In this document: positions 27,474-35,605 of the stretch, piece by piece | How positions within the stretch are numbered: position 1 is the first letter of the stretch | Layout of the letters: each line of letters opens with the position of its first letter | DNA from: Legionella brunensis | GTDB taxonomy: Bacteria; Pseudomonadota; Gammaproteobacteria; Legionellales; Legionellaceae | Assembly: GCF_001467025.1 (NCBI RefSeq) | Contig: NZ_LNXV01000004.1 | Location: 271,264 to 335,263, forward strand | Length of the DNA stretch: 64,000 bases | Reading direction: 5' to 3' | Notes under the pieces: model-generated | Told to the model about the DNA's origin: nothing | The model's input: only the letters and a program-made list of their open reading frames with translations | The model's database searches: none | Made by a program: the position numbers and the translations under genes

Positions 27474-28886
27474 ATGGCATGGTTAGTAGCAATCATTGGT
27501 TCAATAACAGGATTTTTATTTGGTTACGATGAAGGTATCATCGCCGGTTCTTTAGATTTAGTACGAAATCATTTTAGCTTAAACCATACCGATGTAGGTG
27601 TAATGACCTCAGCATTACCATTCGGTGCATTAATTGGCTCCATGCTTATTGGGGCTGTGTTGGCGTCACGTTTTGTTAAGAGTTTTGGTCGACGTTCAAT
27701 TTTATTCTTAGCGGGCCTTCTATTTCTTATGGGAGCCTTAGGAACTGCTTTAGCTGCAGAAGAGTGGATACTCATTTTTGCACGCTTTACTCTTGGAATT
27801 GCTATTGGAACAGCGGCTGTCACCACTCCTCTTTATCTTGCCGAAACTGCCCCTATGCAGTTGCGAGGAGCTATGGTTGCCATTTATCAGTTGGCAATTA
27901 CTGTCGGAATTGTTTGTGCTTATTCAGTAAATTATTTACTCATTGAACATCATGCTTGGAGGTCAATGTTTGCATCGAGTGCTATTCCTGCATTGATTTT
28001 AGTCTTCGGAGTCTTCTTTTTGCCAGAATCTCCCCGTTGGTTAGTGAGTATTGGTAGAGAAGACAAAGCGGCAAAAGCATTAAGACGTTTACGAAAAAAC
28101 CAATTAATTAAGCAGGAGTTAATTGAAATTCAAACTACATTGGCGAATGAACCTAAAGAGCACAATTGGCGTGCCATGTTTAAGAAACCACTATTACCCG
28201 TATTGTTGTTAGGGATGACGTTATTCTGCTTACAACAGTTGAGTGGGATTAATGTGATTATTTATTTTGCTCCAGAAATTTTTAAGAACTTGGGGTTTAC
28301 GAATACAATTGGACAGATCTTAGCAACGATGGGTGTTGGTGTGGTTAATTTACTAGTTACCATTGTTGCAATATTCTGTGTGGATAGAGTGGGGCGACGT
28401 AAACTTTTACTCATTGGCTTCACGGGGGCATGCATAAGCTTAGCCTCACTAAGTATGTTTTCTTTTTATCAAGCCTCATTACTCGCTTATCTTTCAGTGC
28501 TTTGTCTAACTGTTTATATTTTTTCATTTGCAATAAGTATAGGTCCTATACCTCATATTGCGATGTCAGAAATTTTCCCTCTGCATGTTCGTGGAATGGG
28601 TATGGGATTGTCTTCAATTAGCAATTGGGGGTTCAATACGCTTACAGTATTTAGCTTCCCTATACTACACAACCAATTCGGTATTGAATTTACTTTTGCA
28701 ATTTATGCTTTAATTTGTCTTCTAGGCTTGATTTACACTTATTACTATATGCCGGAAACCAAGAATCTTAGTCTTGAAGTGATTGAAGATTATTTAATGA
28801 AAGGGAATTCCTTACAGTATTTGGGTCGAGATGAAGTGATTTCTAACACGAAGGATACTGTAAAAGCTACTTTGGTGTATGAATAA
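27474..28886 (+). CDS. MFS sugar transporter (sugar porter family)
   Basis: A 470-residue transporter of the major facilitator superfamily, sugar porter family, with about twelve membrane helices. It has FGRRSILF after helix 2 (normally D/N-R-x-G-R-R), PESPRWLVSIGR near residue 184 and PETKNLSLEVIED at the C-terminus, all sugar-porter signatures. QQLSGINVIIYFAPEIF near 260 contains sugar-contact residues in the homologues XylE and GLUT. As the last gene of the Entner-Doudoroff cluster it is the likely glucose importer feeding glk. AAGGA lies upstream of the ATG. Confidence 0.9.
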   Translation: MAWLVAIIGSITGFLFGYDEGIIAGSLDLVRNHFSLNHTDVGVMTSALPFGALIGSMLIGAVLASRFVKSFGRRSILFLAGLLFLMGALGTALAAEEWILIFARFTLGIAIGTAAVTTPLYLAETAPMQLRGAMVAIYQLAITVGIVCAYSVNYLLIEHHAWRSMFASSAIPALILVFGVFFLPESPRWLVSIGREDKAAKALRRLRKNQLIKQELIEIQTTLANEPKEHNWRAMFKKPLLPVLLLGMTLFCLQQLSGINVIIYFAPEIFKNLGFTNTIGQILATMGVGVVNLLVTIVAIFCVDRVGRRKLLLIGFTGACISLASLSMFSFYQASLLAYLSVLCLTVYIFSFAISIGPIPHIAMSEIFPLHVRGMGMGLSSISNWGFNTLTVFSFPILHNQFGIEFTFAIYALICLLGLIYTYYYMPETKNLSLEVIEDYLMKGNSLQYLGRDEVISNTKDTVKATLVYE

Positions 28887-28942
28887 GTCGATATAAAGTA
28901 AATCAGCATCCTTGCTCACCTTGATATGGCTTAATATTTAGT

Positions 28943-28978
28943 ATTTGACACAAAGTATTCATAACTTTTGTGTCAAAT
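28943..28978. terminator. Convergent-gene hairpin (bidirectional terminator candidate)
   Basis: A perfect 12-bp stem (ATTTGACACAAA pairing with TTTGTGTCAAAT) closes a 12-base loop between the convergent sugar transporter and glucoamylase genes. A-T pairs at both stem ends can act as the U-tract in either direction, but there is no long T run. Confidence 0.55.
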
Positions 28979-28983
28979 GCTTA

Positions 28984-30261
28984 TTAACGAGTGATTAATT
29001 TTTCTCGTAATTCGATTGCTCTAAGAACTGCAACGTAGCTCCAAGTTAAGGAAACTGCACCTTGCTGTATACCAGTATTAAGATTAATTTGTTCACTCAT
29101 GTTTAAGTTGGGAGCATAGATTTTAATGAGCTTTAAATAATTATCTCCCTCTGATATATAGGCTTGCATTGTAGCTTGATGTTCTGTATCCGAAGGCAGT
29201 GTGTCTGCTAGAGTATAATAATACTCAGCCATGGTTGCAGTTAAGATAAACCAGGGATTGCCTAAACTGTCATTACGATATCCATCGTAGGTATCTCCTG
29301 GATAGCGTCCAAATAGTAGGGCTTCATGGTGGTTGTCATTGATAGGATAAAGTAATTTAAACTGCTCTTTTAAAGCAATAGCAGTATTCTTGACGTAAGT
29401 ATTATCAGGTGCAAAAGGCGTATCGCTAGTATTTCCTAGTAAAATGGCTAACATCACTGCTGAATCTAATTCATCAGTTTTTTGTGGACCTGGATGAGGT
29501 GCCAAGCTTGCTTGAATAATTGCCTTATTGCTATTAACATGTTGTTGCAAACGTTCTTCAATTAAGCGGGCTTGAACCTCGTAAAAAGCAGCTGTTGACG
29601 GCTCATTAAGTTTGCGTGCGAGAATAGCGCCTTCTAATAAGGCTTTTCTTTGAACCATTGCTGTAAAAAAATGATCGCCATAAACCTCTTCCCAGAGATC
29701 ATAATTTTTATCTTGCCAATGATGAGCAACGTATTCCAAGTCTATTTTAATAGCCCCCATTGTTAGGGGATCTAGCCCCCCCTTATAAAGATGGGAACGA
29801 ACATAATGTTCTTCTTTGTTGTTTAAGAGGATATGGGCAAAGCGAATTAAAGTTAGTGCTCGAAGGGCAGGACCATCATTTTGGGGGCGTCCCCAAGAGC
29901 CATCATAAGCCCTGCCATCCAAATAAAATTTAGGCTCGCCTATAATATCTTGTCCAGGAATGGTATCAATCTGATGTTGAGCTTGTTCTACCCAATGGAC
30001 ATAATTAAATAGGCGCGCTTTATCTTCTGGTTGTTTCTCCTTCTCATACCAAGTCTCAATTAAATCCATTGCAATAGCTGCATCACGAACCCAATCATAA
30101 TAATAGTCAGGATAATATCTGGAAGGAGAAGCAATAACTGCTCCTGTATTGGTAATATTGGCAATAAAATTTTGTTTGAGTGTTTTAACTTCAGTAGGCG
30201 AAAAAACTGATGCCATCGCTGAGGTGATAAAAAAATAAAGCAAAGCAAAAATCCGTTTCAT
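28984..30261 (-). CDS. gamA: Secreted glucoamylase, GH15 family
   Basis: A 425-residue glycoside hydrolase that releases glucose from starch or glycogen ends. Residues 1-18 (MKRIFALLYFFITSAMAS) form a Sec signal peptide. PSRYYPDYYYDWVRDAA near residues 46-62, GSWGRPQNDGPALRAL near 121, DLWEEVYG near 187 with the general-acid Glu, and VSLTWSYVAVLRA near 400 match the GH15 family in order. L. pneumophila has a eukaryote-like, type II-secreted glucoamylase GamA in the same position beside the Entner-Doudoroff operon. Convergent with the glucose transporter; together they form a polymer-to-pyruvate route. A strong AAGGGG site precedes the ATG. Confidence 0.9.
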   Translation of the reverse strand: MKRIFALLYFFITSAMASVFSPTEVKTLKQNFIANITNTGAVIASPSRYYPDYYYDWVRDAAIAMDLIETWYEKEKQPEDKARLFNYVHWVEQAQHQIDTIPGQDIIGEPKFYLDGRAYDGSWGRPQNDGPALRALTLIRFAHILLNNKEEHYVRSHLYKGGLDPLTMGAIKIDLEYVAHHWQDKNYDLWEEVYGDHFFTAMVQRKALLEGAILARKLNEPSTAAFYEVQARLIEERLQQHVNSNKAIIQASLAPHPGPQKTDELDSAVMLAILLGNTSDTPFAPDNTYVKNTAIALKEQFKLLYPINDNHHEALLFGRYPGDTYDGYRNDSLGNPWFILTATMAEYYYTLADTLPSDTEHQATMQAYISEGDNYLKLIKIYAPNLNMSEQINLNTGIQQGAVSLTWSYVAVLRAIELREKLITR

Positions 30262-30434
30262 TGATACCCCTTAAAGCATTTAATTTCTTGTGCAAAAAGC
30301 CCATACATCTTACCGGAAAGGAATAGATCAAGCTATAACACATTGATAAAGTTGGAAATAGCAGATAACTTTGTATTGATAATAAAATGCTAAAATTTAT
30401 TCGGCTTATCCTTTCAAGATGATAAGGAATTTCA

Positions 30435-31403
30435 GTGTATCCTGAGAATAAAGAAATGAGAATTATTCAGGTTGTGCCTTACAATCCACAATGGTCATTA
30501 TTGTTTGAGCAAGAAGCAGCACAGATTAGAAATGCTTTAGGTGCAAATTGTTTTGAGATTCATCATATCGGTTCAACTGCCGTTCCAGGATTAGCGGCGA
30601 AACCGGTCATTGATATGGTACCTGTTGTTAAGGACATTAGGAAAGTTGATGATGCAAATGATGCTATGCAGGCACTAGGTTATGAAGTCAAAGGAGAGTT
30701 TGGCATCCTATTTCGTCGCTATTTCCAAAAAGGTGGTGACTTAAGAACTCATAATATCCATGTGTTTGAGATTAACAATCCTGAAATTGAAAGGCATTTG
30801 AGGTTTCGGGATTGGATGAGATCCCATAAGGAAGATAGAGATACTTATGCGAATTTAAAACGAGAGCTCGCCAAAAAGCATCCTGACGATATTCTTGCCT
30901 ATTGTTTAGGAAAAGATGCTTTTATAACTGATATTGATACTCAAACTGGGTTTTCAGGTGTTCGAATTGTCAAAGCCTTGACTACACGTGAATGGGATAC
31001 TGCACGTTCTTTTCGCCAGATTTATTTTGCTAAGGAATTTTCTATTTCTGATCCTTATATTTGGACCTTTGAGCACGAAGAGCACGCGCATTTGGTTCTA
31101 TATCAGGGCACTCAAATTATCGGTTATACACACCTTCAATTGAGCTCAAAACAAAGAGCCATCATAAGACTTCTCTTTATCAATGAAGCGTTCAGAGAGT
31201 CGGGATTTGGAACAAAGATGTTGACTCTTTGCGAGCAGTGGTTACAGTATCAAAATGTTACTATATTGGAAGTGGACTCCACAAAAAAAAGCGAAGTATT
31301 TTTTGGGAAAAAAGGCTTTATTAAAGTATCTGATGATAGACAAGATGACTTTTATGACAAATTGATTTCCCCCTCCGTGCTGTTCTTAATGAGGCAATTG
31401 TAA
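30435..31403 (+). CDS. Fusion: GrpB (UPF0157) nucleotidyltransferase-like + GNAT
   Basis: A 322-residue two-domain protein. Residues 8 to about 170 are a GrpB/UPF0157 domain, with VVPYNPQWSLLFEQEA, HHIGSTAVPGLAAKPVIDM (the nucleotidyltransferase-like GS and DxD region) and LRFRDWMRSH. Residues about 190-320 are a GNAT acetyltransferase with FGTKMLTLCEQWL near 260 and a VFFGKKGF ending. GrpB-GNAT fusions are a known architecture, but the function is not established. GTG 30435 has AAGGA six bases upstream; ATG 30456 is the alternative. The AT-rich segment after it carries the promoter region of the next gene. Confidence 0.75.
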   Translation: MYPENKEMRIIQVVPYNPQWSLLFEQEAAQIRNALGANCFEIHHIGSTAVPGLAAKPVIDMVPVVKDIRKVDDANDAMQALGYEVKGEFGILFRRYFQKGGDLRTHNIHVFEINNPEIERHLRFRDWMRSHKEDRDTYANLKRELAKKHPDDILAYCLGKDAFITDIDTQTGFSGVRIVKALTTREWDTARSFRQIYFAKEFSISDPYIWTFEHEEHAHLVLYQGTQIIGYTHLQLSSKQRAIIRLLFINEAFRESGFGTKMLTLCEQWLQYQNVTILEVDSTKKSEVFFGKKGFIKVSDDRQDDFYDKLISPSVLFLMRQL

Positions 31404-31433
31404 GCTAAGTTGTCATGGGTAGACTTTATTGTC

Positions 31434-31459
31434 CTATTATATAGCTTGCTATATAATAG
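31434..31459. promoter_or_regulatory. Perfect 26-bp palindrome upstream of the dehydratase gene
   Basis: Two perfect 12-base arms (CTATTATATAGC and its reverse complement) flank two bases. It lies 35 bp upstream of the dehydratase ATG, a good place for an operator. A stem-loop function is less likely because the centre is only TT. Confidence 0.6.
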
Positions 31460-31494
31460 CTTATGATGTTAAAATTGATTGTTTAATTTATTAC

Positions 31495-32421
31495 ATGGAT
31501 ACCATTATGGAGCATCCAGATTTACATCATGCAACTCCCTTACTGTATTCACAACATCTTAAAAACGCTTGGGGAAAAGATGTATATTTTAAACTCGAAG
31601 CATTACAGCCAACTGGGTCGTTTAAAATCAGAGGGATTGGGAAGTTGTGCCAATGCTATAAAGAGCAAGGTTTTATAAAATTTGTTGCCTCTTCAGGAGG
31701 AAATGCCGGAGTTGCTGTTGCTTATGCGGGTATGAAGTTAGGAATCCCTACTACAGTTTTTATCCCCTGCACGAGTAATCCAATTTATATCAATGAAATT
31801 AAGTCCTACGGTGCTCAAGTTATTATTTCAGGCAATGTTTGGGATGAGGCTCACCAGGCAGCGCTATCTTTTGCGCGAGAAAAAAATGCTGCCTATATTC
31901 CACCATTTGATGATCCTGTCATTTGGGAGGGGCATGCTACGATGATCGATGAAATCAAGGAGATTGGTTTAAAACCTGATGTAATTATTGCTGCAGTAGG
32001 AGGCGGTGGTCTTGCTTGTGGGATTCTGCAAGGCATGCATCAAAATGGCTGGGTAGATATTCCATTAATTGCAGTAGAGACTGTAGGTGCCGATGCTTTT
32101 TATCAATCTATACAGGCTAAAAAACGTATTATTCTTGAAAAAATTACTTCAAAAGCTACAAGTTTAGGTGCAAAACAAATCGCAGCAAGGTTGTTTCAAT
32201 GGGCTTCAGAGCATGCGATAAGAAATATCGTTGTTAAGGATGAGGAGGCTGAATCAGGTTGTAGGGCTTTTGCAAAAGACAAGCGAATTTTAGTTGAGTT
32301 ATCAGCAGGAGCAGCACTGTCATTAGTGTATGCAAAACATAGTGCACTTCAAGAATATCAATCAATCTTAGTGATTGTTTGTGGAGGAATAAATACCCAT
32401 TTTTTTAATGAAATAACTTGA
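31495..32421 (+). CDS. PLP-dependent serine/threonine dehydratase-like enzyme
   Basis: A 308-residue fold-type II PLP enzyme. LQPTGSFKIRG near residues 37-47 contains the Schiff-base Lys, SSGGNAGVAVAYAG near 69-82 binds the substrate carboxylate, and AAVGGGGLACGIL near 166 binds the PLP phosphate. It lacks a regulatory ACT domain, so it resembles catabolic L-serine/threonine ammonia-lyases (SDS/SDSL type) that yield pyruvate or 2-ketobutyrate. Open frame extends upstream to 31429 through a poor coding stretch that contains the palindrome, so ATG 31495 is taken; ATG 31507 is also possible. With a palindrome just upstream, it is probably regulated. Serine is a key carbon source for Legionella. 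Confidence 0.8.
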   Translation: MDTIMEHPDLHHATPLLYSQHLKNAWGKDVYFKLEALQPTGSFKIRGIGKLCQCYKEQGFIKFVASSGGNAGVAVAYAGMKLGIPTTVFIPCTSNPIYINEIKSYGAQVIISGNVWDEAHQAALSFAREKNAAYIPPFDDPVIWEGHATMIDEIKEIGLKPDVIIAAVGGGGLACGILQGMHQNGWVDIPLIAVETVGADAFYQSIQAKKRIILEKITSKATSLGAKQIAARLFQWASEHAIRNIVVKDEEAESGCRAFAKDKRILVELSAGAALSLVYAKHSALQEYQSILVIVCGGINTHFFNEIT

Positions 32422-32524
32422 ATGTTTATTGATAGTTAACTAGGTGCACTTTATTTGTTTTTGAAAATTGCATGTGTTAAAAATGTCGTAGCAGTTTAAA
32501 GTCACTTCATTTCAAGAGATTTTC

Positions 32525-33832
32525 ATGGACGAAAATTACAGTAAGCAATTGGCTATTCATGTCTGGATAGTTTGTGCCTTAGGTTTGTTTATTGATGGGT
32601 ATGACTTATACATTGCCTCGGTTGCTGAACCTTTTATTAATGCTTTGTACCATCCTTCCTCTCTAATGATAGGACTAACTCAGGCCGCAGCCCCACTAGG
32701 CGCAGTATTTGGAGCCATTATCGTTGGACGACTGGCTGATATGGTTGGCAGAAAAAGCATGCTCATGGTGAATCTTGTCTTTTTTGTCTTCGTAGCCTTA
32801 TTTTCAGCGTGTGCCTGGAATATCACGTCACTGTGTATTTTGCGGTTTTTACTAGGGTTTGGTGTTGGAGCTGATTATCCTATTTGTGCTGCCTATCTTG
32901 CAGAAATGATACCCGAAAATAAAAGCAATAAATTTATTGCTACGGCGATGTTTCTCAATTGCCTTGCTTCTCCAGTAGGGGTAGTTGTTGCCTGGTTTTT
33001 GTTTAAAATATATCCTCATATGGATGTCTGGCGATGGATGTTTGCCTCTGGTGCACTGCCTGCAGTAATCGGCTTATTATTTAGAGCAAAATTACCTGAA
33101 AGCTTTTTATGGAAAGCTCATCAGAAGCTAAAAAACTCAACTACAAAGTCTACAATTATTAGTTATTACGGGAAGCTCTTCTCTCCGAATATGATGAAAG
33201 CCACTTTTTATCTATGCTTTTGCTGGTTCTTTCTTGATATTTCTTATTACGGAATAGGCCTATTTACCCCTTATGTTTTACAAGCATTTGGCATTACGAG
33301 TGATGCTAATTTTATTACAGCACAAGCAGAAGTATTAAAAAGCACTTTATTTGTTAATTTCTTTGTTTCCCTTGGGGCGTTTGCAGTGATCTTTTTTGTC
33401 AATAGAGTTCCCCTTATCAAACTACAAAAAATTGGTTTTCTATTTTCATTTTTAGGTTTATTAATACTTAGTGTTAGTTATCTGTCACCTAATACCAGTA
33501 TGGTATTTTTAGGTTTTATTCTATTTAATTTTTTCATTAATTTTGGCCCTGGGATAACAACGTATTTATTGCCAGCTCAGCTTTATAATCCAGAAGTTAA
33601 AGCGACAGGGCATGGTGTGGCTGCAGGAGCCGGCAAATTTGGTGCTTTTCTGGGGACTGTATTGCTACCTATTTTCCAGGCAAAATTAGATATTTACTTA
33701 ACGGTAAGCATTCTTGCGGGTACCTTATTACTTGGTTGGGCGTTAACGCAACTTTTGGAGAAAGAAAAGGTCAGGCTATCTAAAACAACAGATGATATAT
33801 TGGCAGAGTCATTACTATTACGTAGTACTTAA
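32525..33832 (+). CDS. MFS transporter linked to phosphonate oxidation genes
   Basis: A 435-residue major-facilitator transporter with about twelve membrane helices. It carries GRLADMVGRKSML after helix 2, a FLLGFGVGADYPICAAYLAEM segment near residue 118, and a central RAKLPESFLWK loop, as in the inorganic-phosphate or organic-anion porters. Only 13 bp separate it from the phytanoyl-CoA-dioxygenase-like gene, and the HD-domain gene follows four bases later, so the three form an operon. That suggests an uptake role for 2-aminoethylphosphonate or a similar phosphonate; this is inference from context, since most phosphonates enter through ABC systems. Confidence 0.82.
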   Translation: MDENYSKQLAIHVWIVCALGLFIDGYDLYIASVAEPFINALYHPSSLMIGLTQAAAPLGAVFGAIIVGRLADMVGRKSMLMVNLVFFVFVALFSACAWNITSLCILRFLLGFGVGADYPICAAYLAEMIPENKSNKFIATAMFLNCLASPVGVVVAWFLFKIYPHMDVWRWMFASGALPAVIGLLFRAKLPESFLWKAHQKLKNSTTKSTIISYYGKLFSPNMMKATFYLCFCWFFLDISYYGIGLFTPYVLQAFGITSDANFITAQAEVLKSTLFVNFFVSLGAFAVIFFVNRVPLIKLQKIGFLFSFLGLLILSVSYLSPNTSMVFLGFILFNFFINFGPGITTYLLPAQLYNPEVKATGHGVAAGAGKFGAFLGTVLLPIFQAKLDIYLTVSILAGTLLLGWALTQLLEKEKVRLSKTTDDILAESLLLRST

Positions 33833-33845
33833 AAGCGAGGGAGTT

Positions 33846-34652
33846 ATGTACTATCAATTGAATGAAAAACAACAGGCGTTTTGGAAAAAACATGGCTTTA
33901 TTGTTTTGACGGATTTTTTCCCGTCAGCGTTTAAAAATCAATTGAGAACTTGGTGTGATGAGTTAACAGCATTGCCAGAAACACCAGGTAAATGGATGAA
34001 ATATTTCGAAAAAAATGCACAAGGTCAACGCCAACTTTGCCGCGTAGAAAATTTCATTGATTACCATAAATCTTTGCATGATGTTGCGAATGGTGAACGG
34101 ACACTGGGACTAGTCTCTGAACTAATGAATGAACCTGCTGCCATTTTTAAAGAGAAGATCAATTATAAATTTCCTGGTGGAGGTGGTTTTAAGCCTCATC
34201 AAGATGCACCTGCCTTTGTCAGTTTTAACCAAAAATTTCATATTACGATGATGGTGGCAATTGATGACTGCACTTTGGAGAACGGCTGTTTGCAGGTTGT
34301 TGAGGGTGGGGCTAACAAACCGATTATTCTCCCTCAAGAAGCAGATGGCTCGATTCAAAAAAATATTGCTGCGACTTTGGCTTGGTCACCCATTGAATGC
34401 AGTAGTGGTGATGTGATTTTATTTGACTCGTATCTGCCGCATTATTCAGAACCGAATCGCAGTAATAATCCACGTCGGGCGATGTTTATTACGTTTAATA
34501 AGTTCTCAGAAGGTGGGGAAAAACGAGAAGCTTACTATAAAGATAAACGCGAAAAATTCCCTCCCGATTGTGAGCGTGATCCAAATAAAGATTACGCTGC
34601 TGGTGCTGCAATTTATAATGTTGCTAATCCAATTACTGAAACTATGCAGTGA
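33846..34652 (+). CDS. phnY: PhnY-like phosphonate 2OG-Fe(II) hydroxylase
   Basis: A 268-residue phytanoyl-CoA dioxygenase family protein. Iron ligands H118-x-D120 (KPHQDAP) and H199 (LPHYSEPN) and the 2-oxoglutarate Arg near 211 (NPRRAMF) are all present. The paired HD-domain gene directly downstream identifies it as the PhnY partner: PhnY hydroxylates 2-aminoethylphosphonate at C1 before PhnZ breaks the C-P bond. An open frame reaches back to 33792 inside the transporter gene, but the ATG at 33846 follows a GAGGG site. Without the downstream neighbour it would only be called a PhyH-family oxygenase. Confidence 0.8.
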   Translation: MYYQLNEKQQAFWKKHGFIVLTDFFPSAFKNQLRTWCDELTALPETPGKWMKYFEKNAQGQRQLCRVENFIDYHKSLHDVANGERTLGLVSELMNEPAAIFKEKINYKFPGGGGFKPHQDAPAFVSFNQKFHITMMVAIDDCTLENGCLQVVEGGANKPIILPQEADGSIQKNIAATLAWSPIECSSGDVILFDSYLPHYSEPNRSNNPRRAMFITFNKFSEGGEKREAYYKDKREKFPPDCERDPNKDYAAGAAIYNVANPITETMQ

Positions 34653-34655
34653 ACT

Positions 34656-35318
34656 ATGGAGAATCTAGAGAATAAAATTAATAGGGCGTTCTCCTGTCTT
34701 AAATCAGTTAAAGATACTGACTACATAGGCGAGTCTGTCTCACAATTAGAGCATGCTTTACAAGCTGCTTATTTTGCGGAGCAAGCAGGACATAGTCGGG
34801 AGGTTATTCTAGCCTCTTTATTTCATGATATGGGGCATTTTGCTTCTGATACCCAACAATTTACTATGGCGAATTTGGGGGTGGTTAACCATGAGTGGAT
34901 AGGAGCAAAATTGGCTTATGATTTGGGCTTTTCTGCTAAGGTGGCCTTGTTAGTAGGATATCATGTCGAGGCTAAGCGTTATCTTGCCGCCAAAAAAAGC
35001 AATTACTTCGATAGATTGTCCGAAGCAAGTAAAGGGACTTTAGCGTTTCAAGGGGGCGTCATGTCTTTTGAAGAAATGCATCACTTTGAAACTCATCCTT
35101 ACTTTAAAGAAATTCTTCAGGTAAGGGTTAACGACGAAAAAGCAAAGGAAATAGATTTAAAGGTTCCCGAACTCAATTATTACCGTCCTCATTTGTGTGA
35201 ACATTTCAAGGAGAACAGGGCGTCATTACATCACGACTTGATGTTAACCAATTACATTGATGTAAGATGGGTGGAAAGACTTAAGATTGCTCTTGAGAAG
35301 GGGGCTGAGCGAGCTTAA
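34656..35318 (+). CDS. phnZ: PhnZ-like HD-domain mixed-valence diiron oxygenase
   Basis: A 220-residue HD-domain protein. As I recall the PhnZ structure, its ligands are H34, H58, D59, H80, H104 and D161, with Y24, E27, H62 and K108 at the substrate. The present protein has H33, H57, D58, H79, H103, D160, Y23, E26, H61 and K107: every position is shifted by exactly one. The motifs are YIGESVSQLEHALQ, FHDMGH, VNHEW, GYHVEAKRYL and VRVNDEKAK. PhnZ cleaves hydroxylated 2-aminoethylphosphonate to glycine and phosphate. Starts four bases after phnY. The call is strong; the exact phosphonate (2-AEP or a relative, as with TmpB) is less sure. Confidence 0.88.
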   Translation: MENLENKINRAFSCLKSVKDTDYIGESVSQLEHALQAAYFAEQAGHSREVILASLFHDMGHFASDTQQFTMANLGVVNHEWIGAKLAYDLGFSAKVALLVGYHVEAKRYLAAKKSNYFDRLSEASKGTLAFQGGVMSFEEMHHFETHPYFKEILQVRVNDEKAKEIDLKVPELNYYRPHLCEHFKENRASLHHDLMLTNYIDVRWVERLKIALEKGAERA

Positions 35319-35540
35319 TCAAGTGAGCCAAGCAAAAAGAACAATGTTGCTACACAACCTAATAAACTACGGATTGCATGAAGCTTTCCCCATTGTTTAA
35401 TTAAATTTCGGGTTTGTTCATTAGCAGCCATCTCGTCAGTAGCCATAATTTTTTGATTAGTTGGTAGAATGCTGAGCAAAGTATAAGTGAAATAACTAAA
35501 GAAAGTTCGCCGATTACCATGTAATATCCTTTTGCGCGGT
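35315..35540 (-). pseudogene. Remnant of a DUF1772 (anthrone-oxygenase-like) gene
   Basis: In one minus-strand frame an ending is readable as TYTLLSILPTNQKIM, EQTRNLIKQWGKLHAIRSLLG and a hydrophobic tail ending LGSLD. This matches the end of DUF1772 membrane proteins (a PTN motif, then W-x2-LH-x-RS). No matching N-terminal half with a start exists upstream, where the frame breaks and is closed by stops, so this is a truncated relic. Its stop overlaps the phnZ stop. A short ATG-initiated product of 44 residues (from MATDEM, about 35449) could still be made. The residual match is only about 50 residues, so the call is moderate. Confidence 0.45.
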
Positions 35541-35605
35541 ATTTATTTTAAAATCAGGCTAGCGTTTAAGCCAGTCTGATTTTATTAATAGCAGTCATGA
35601 AGTTT

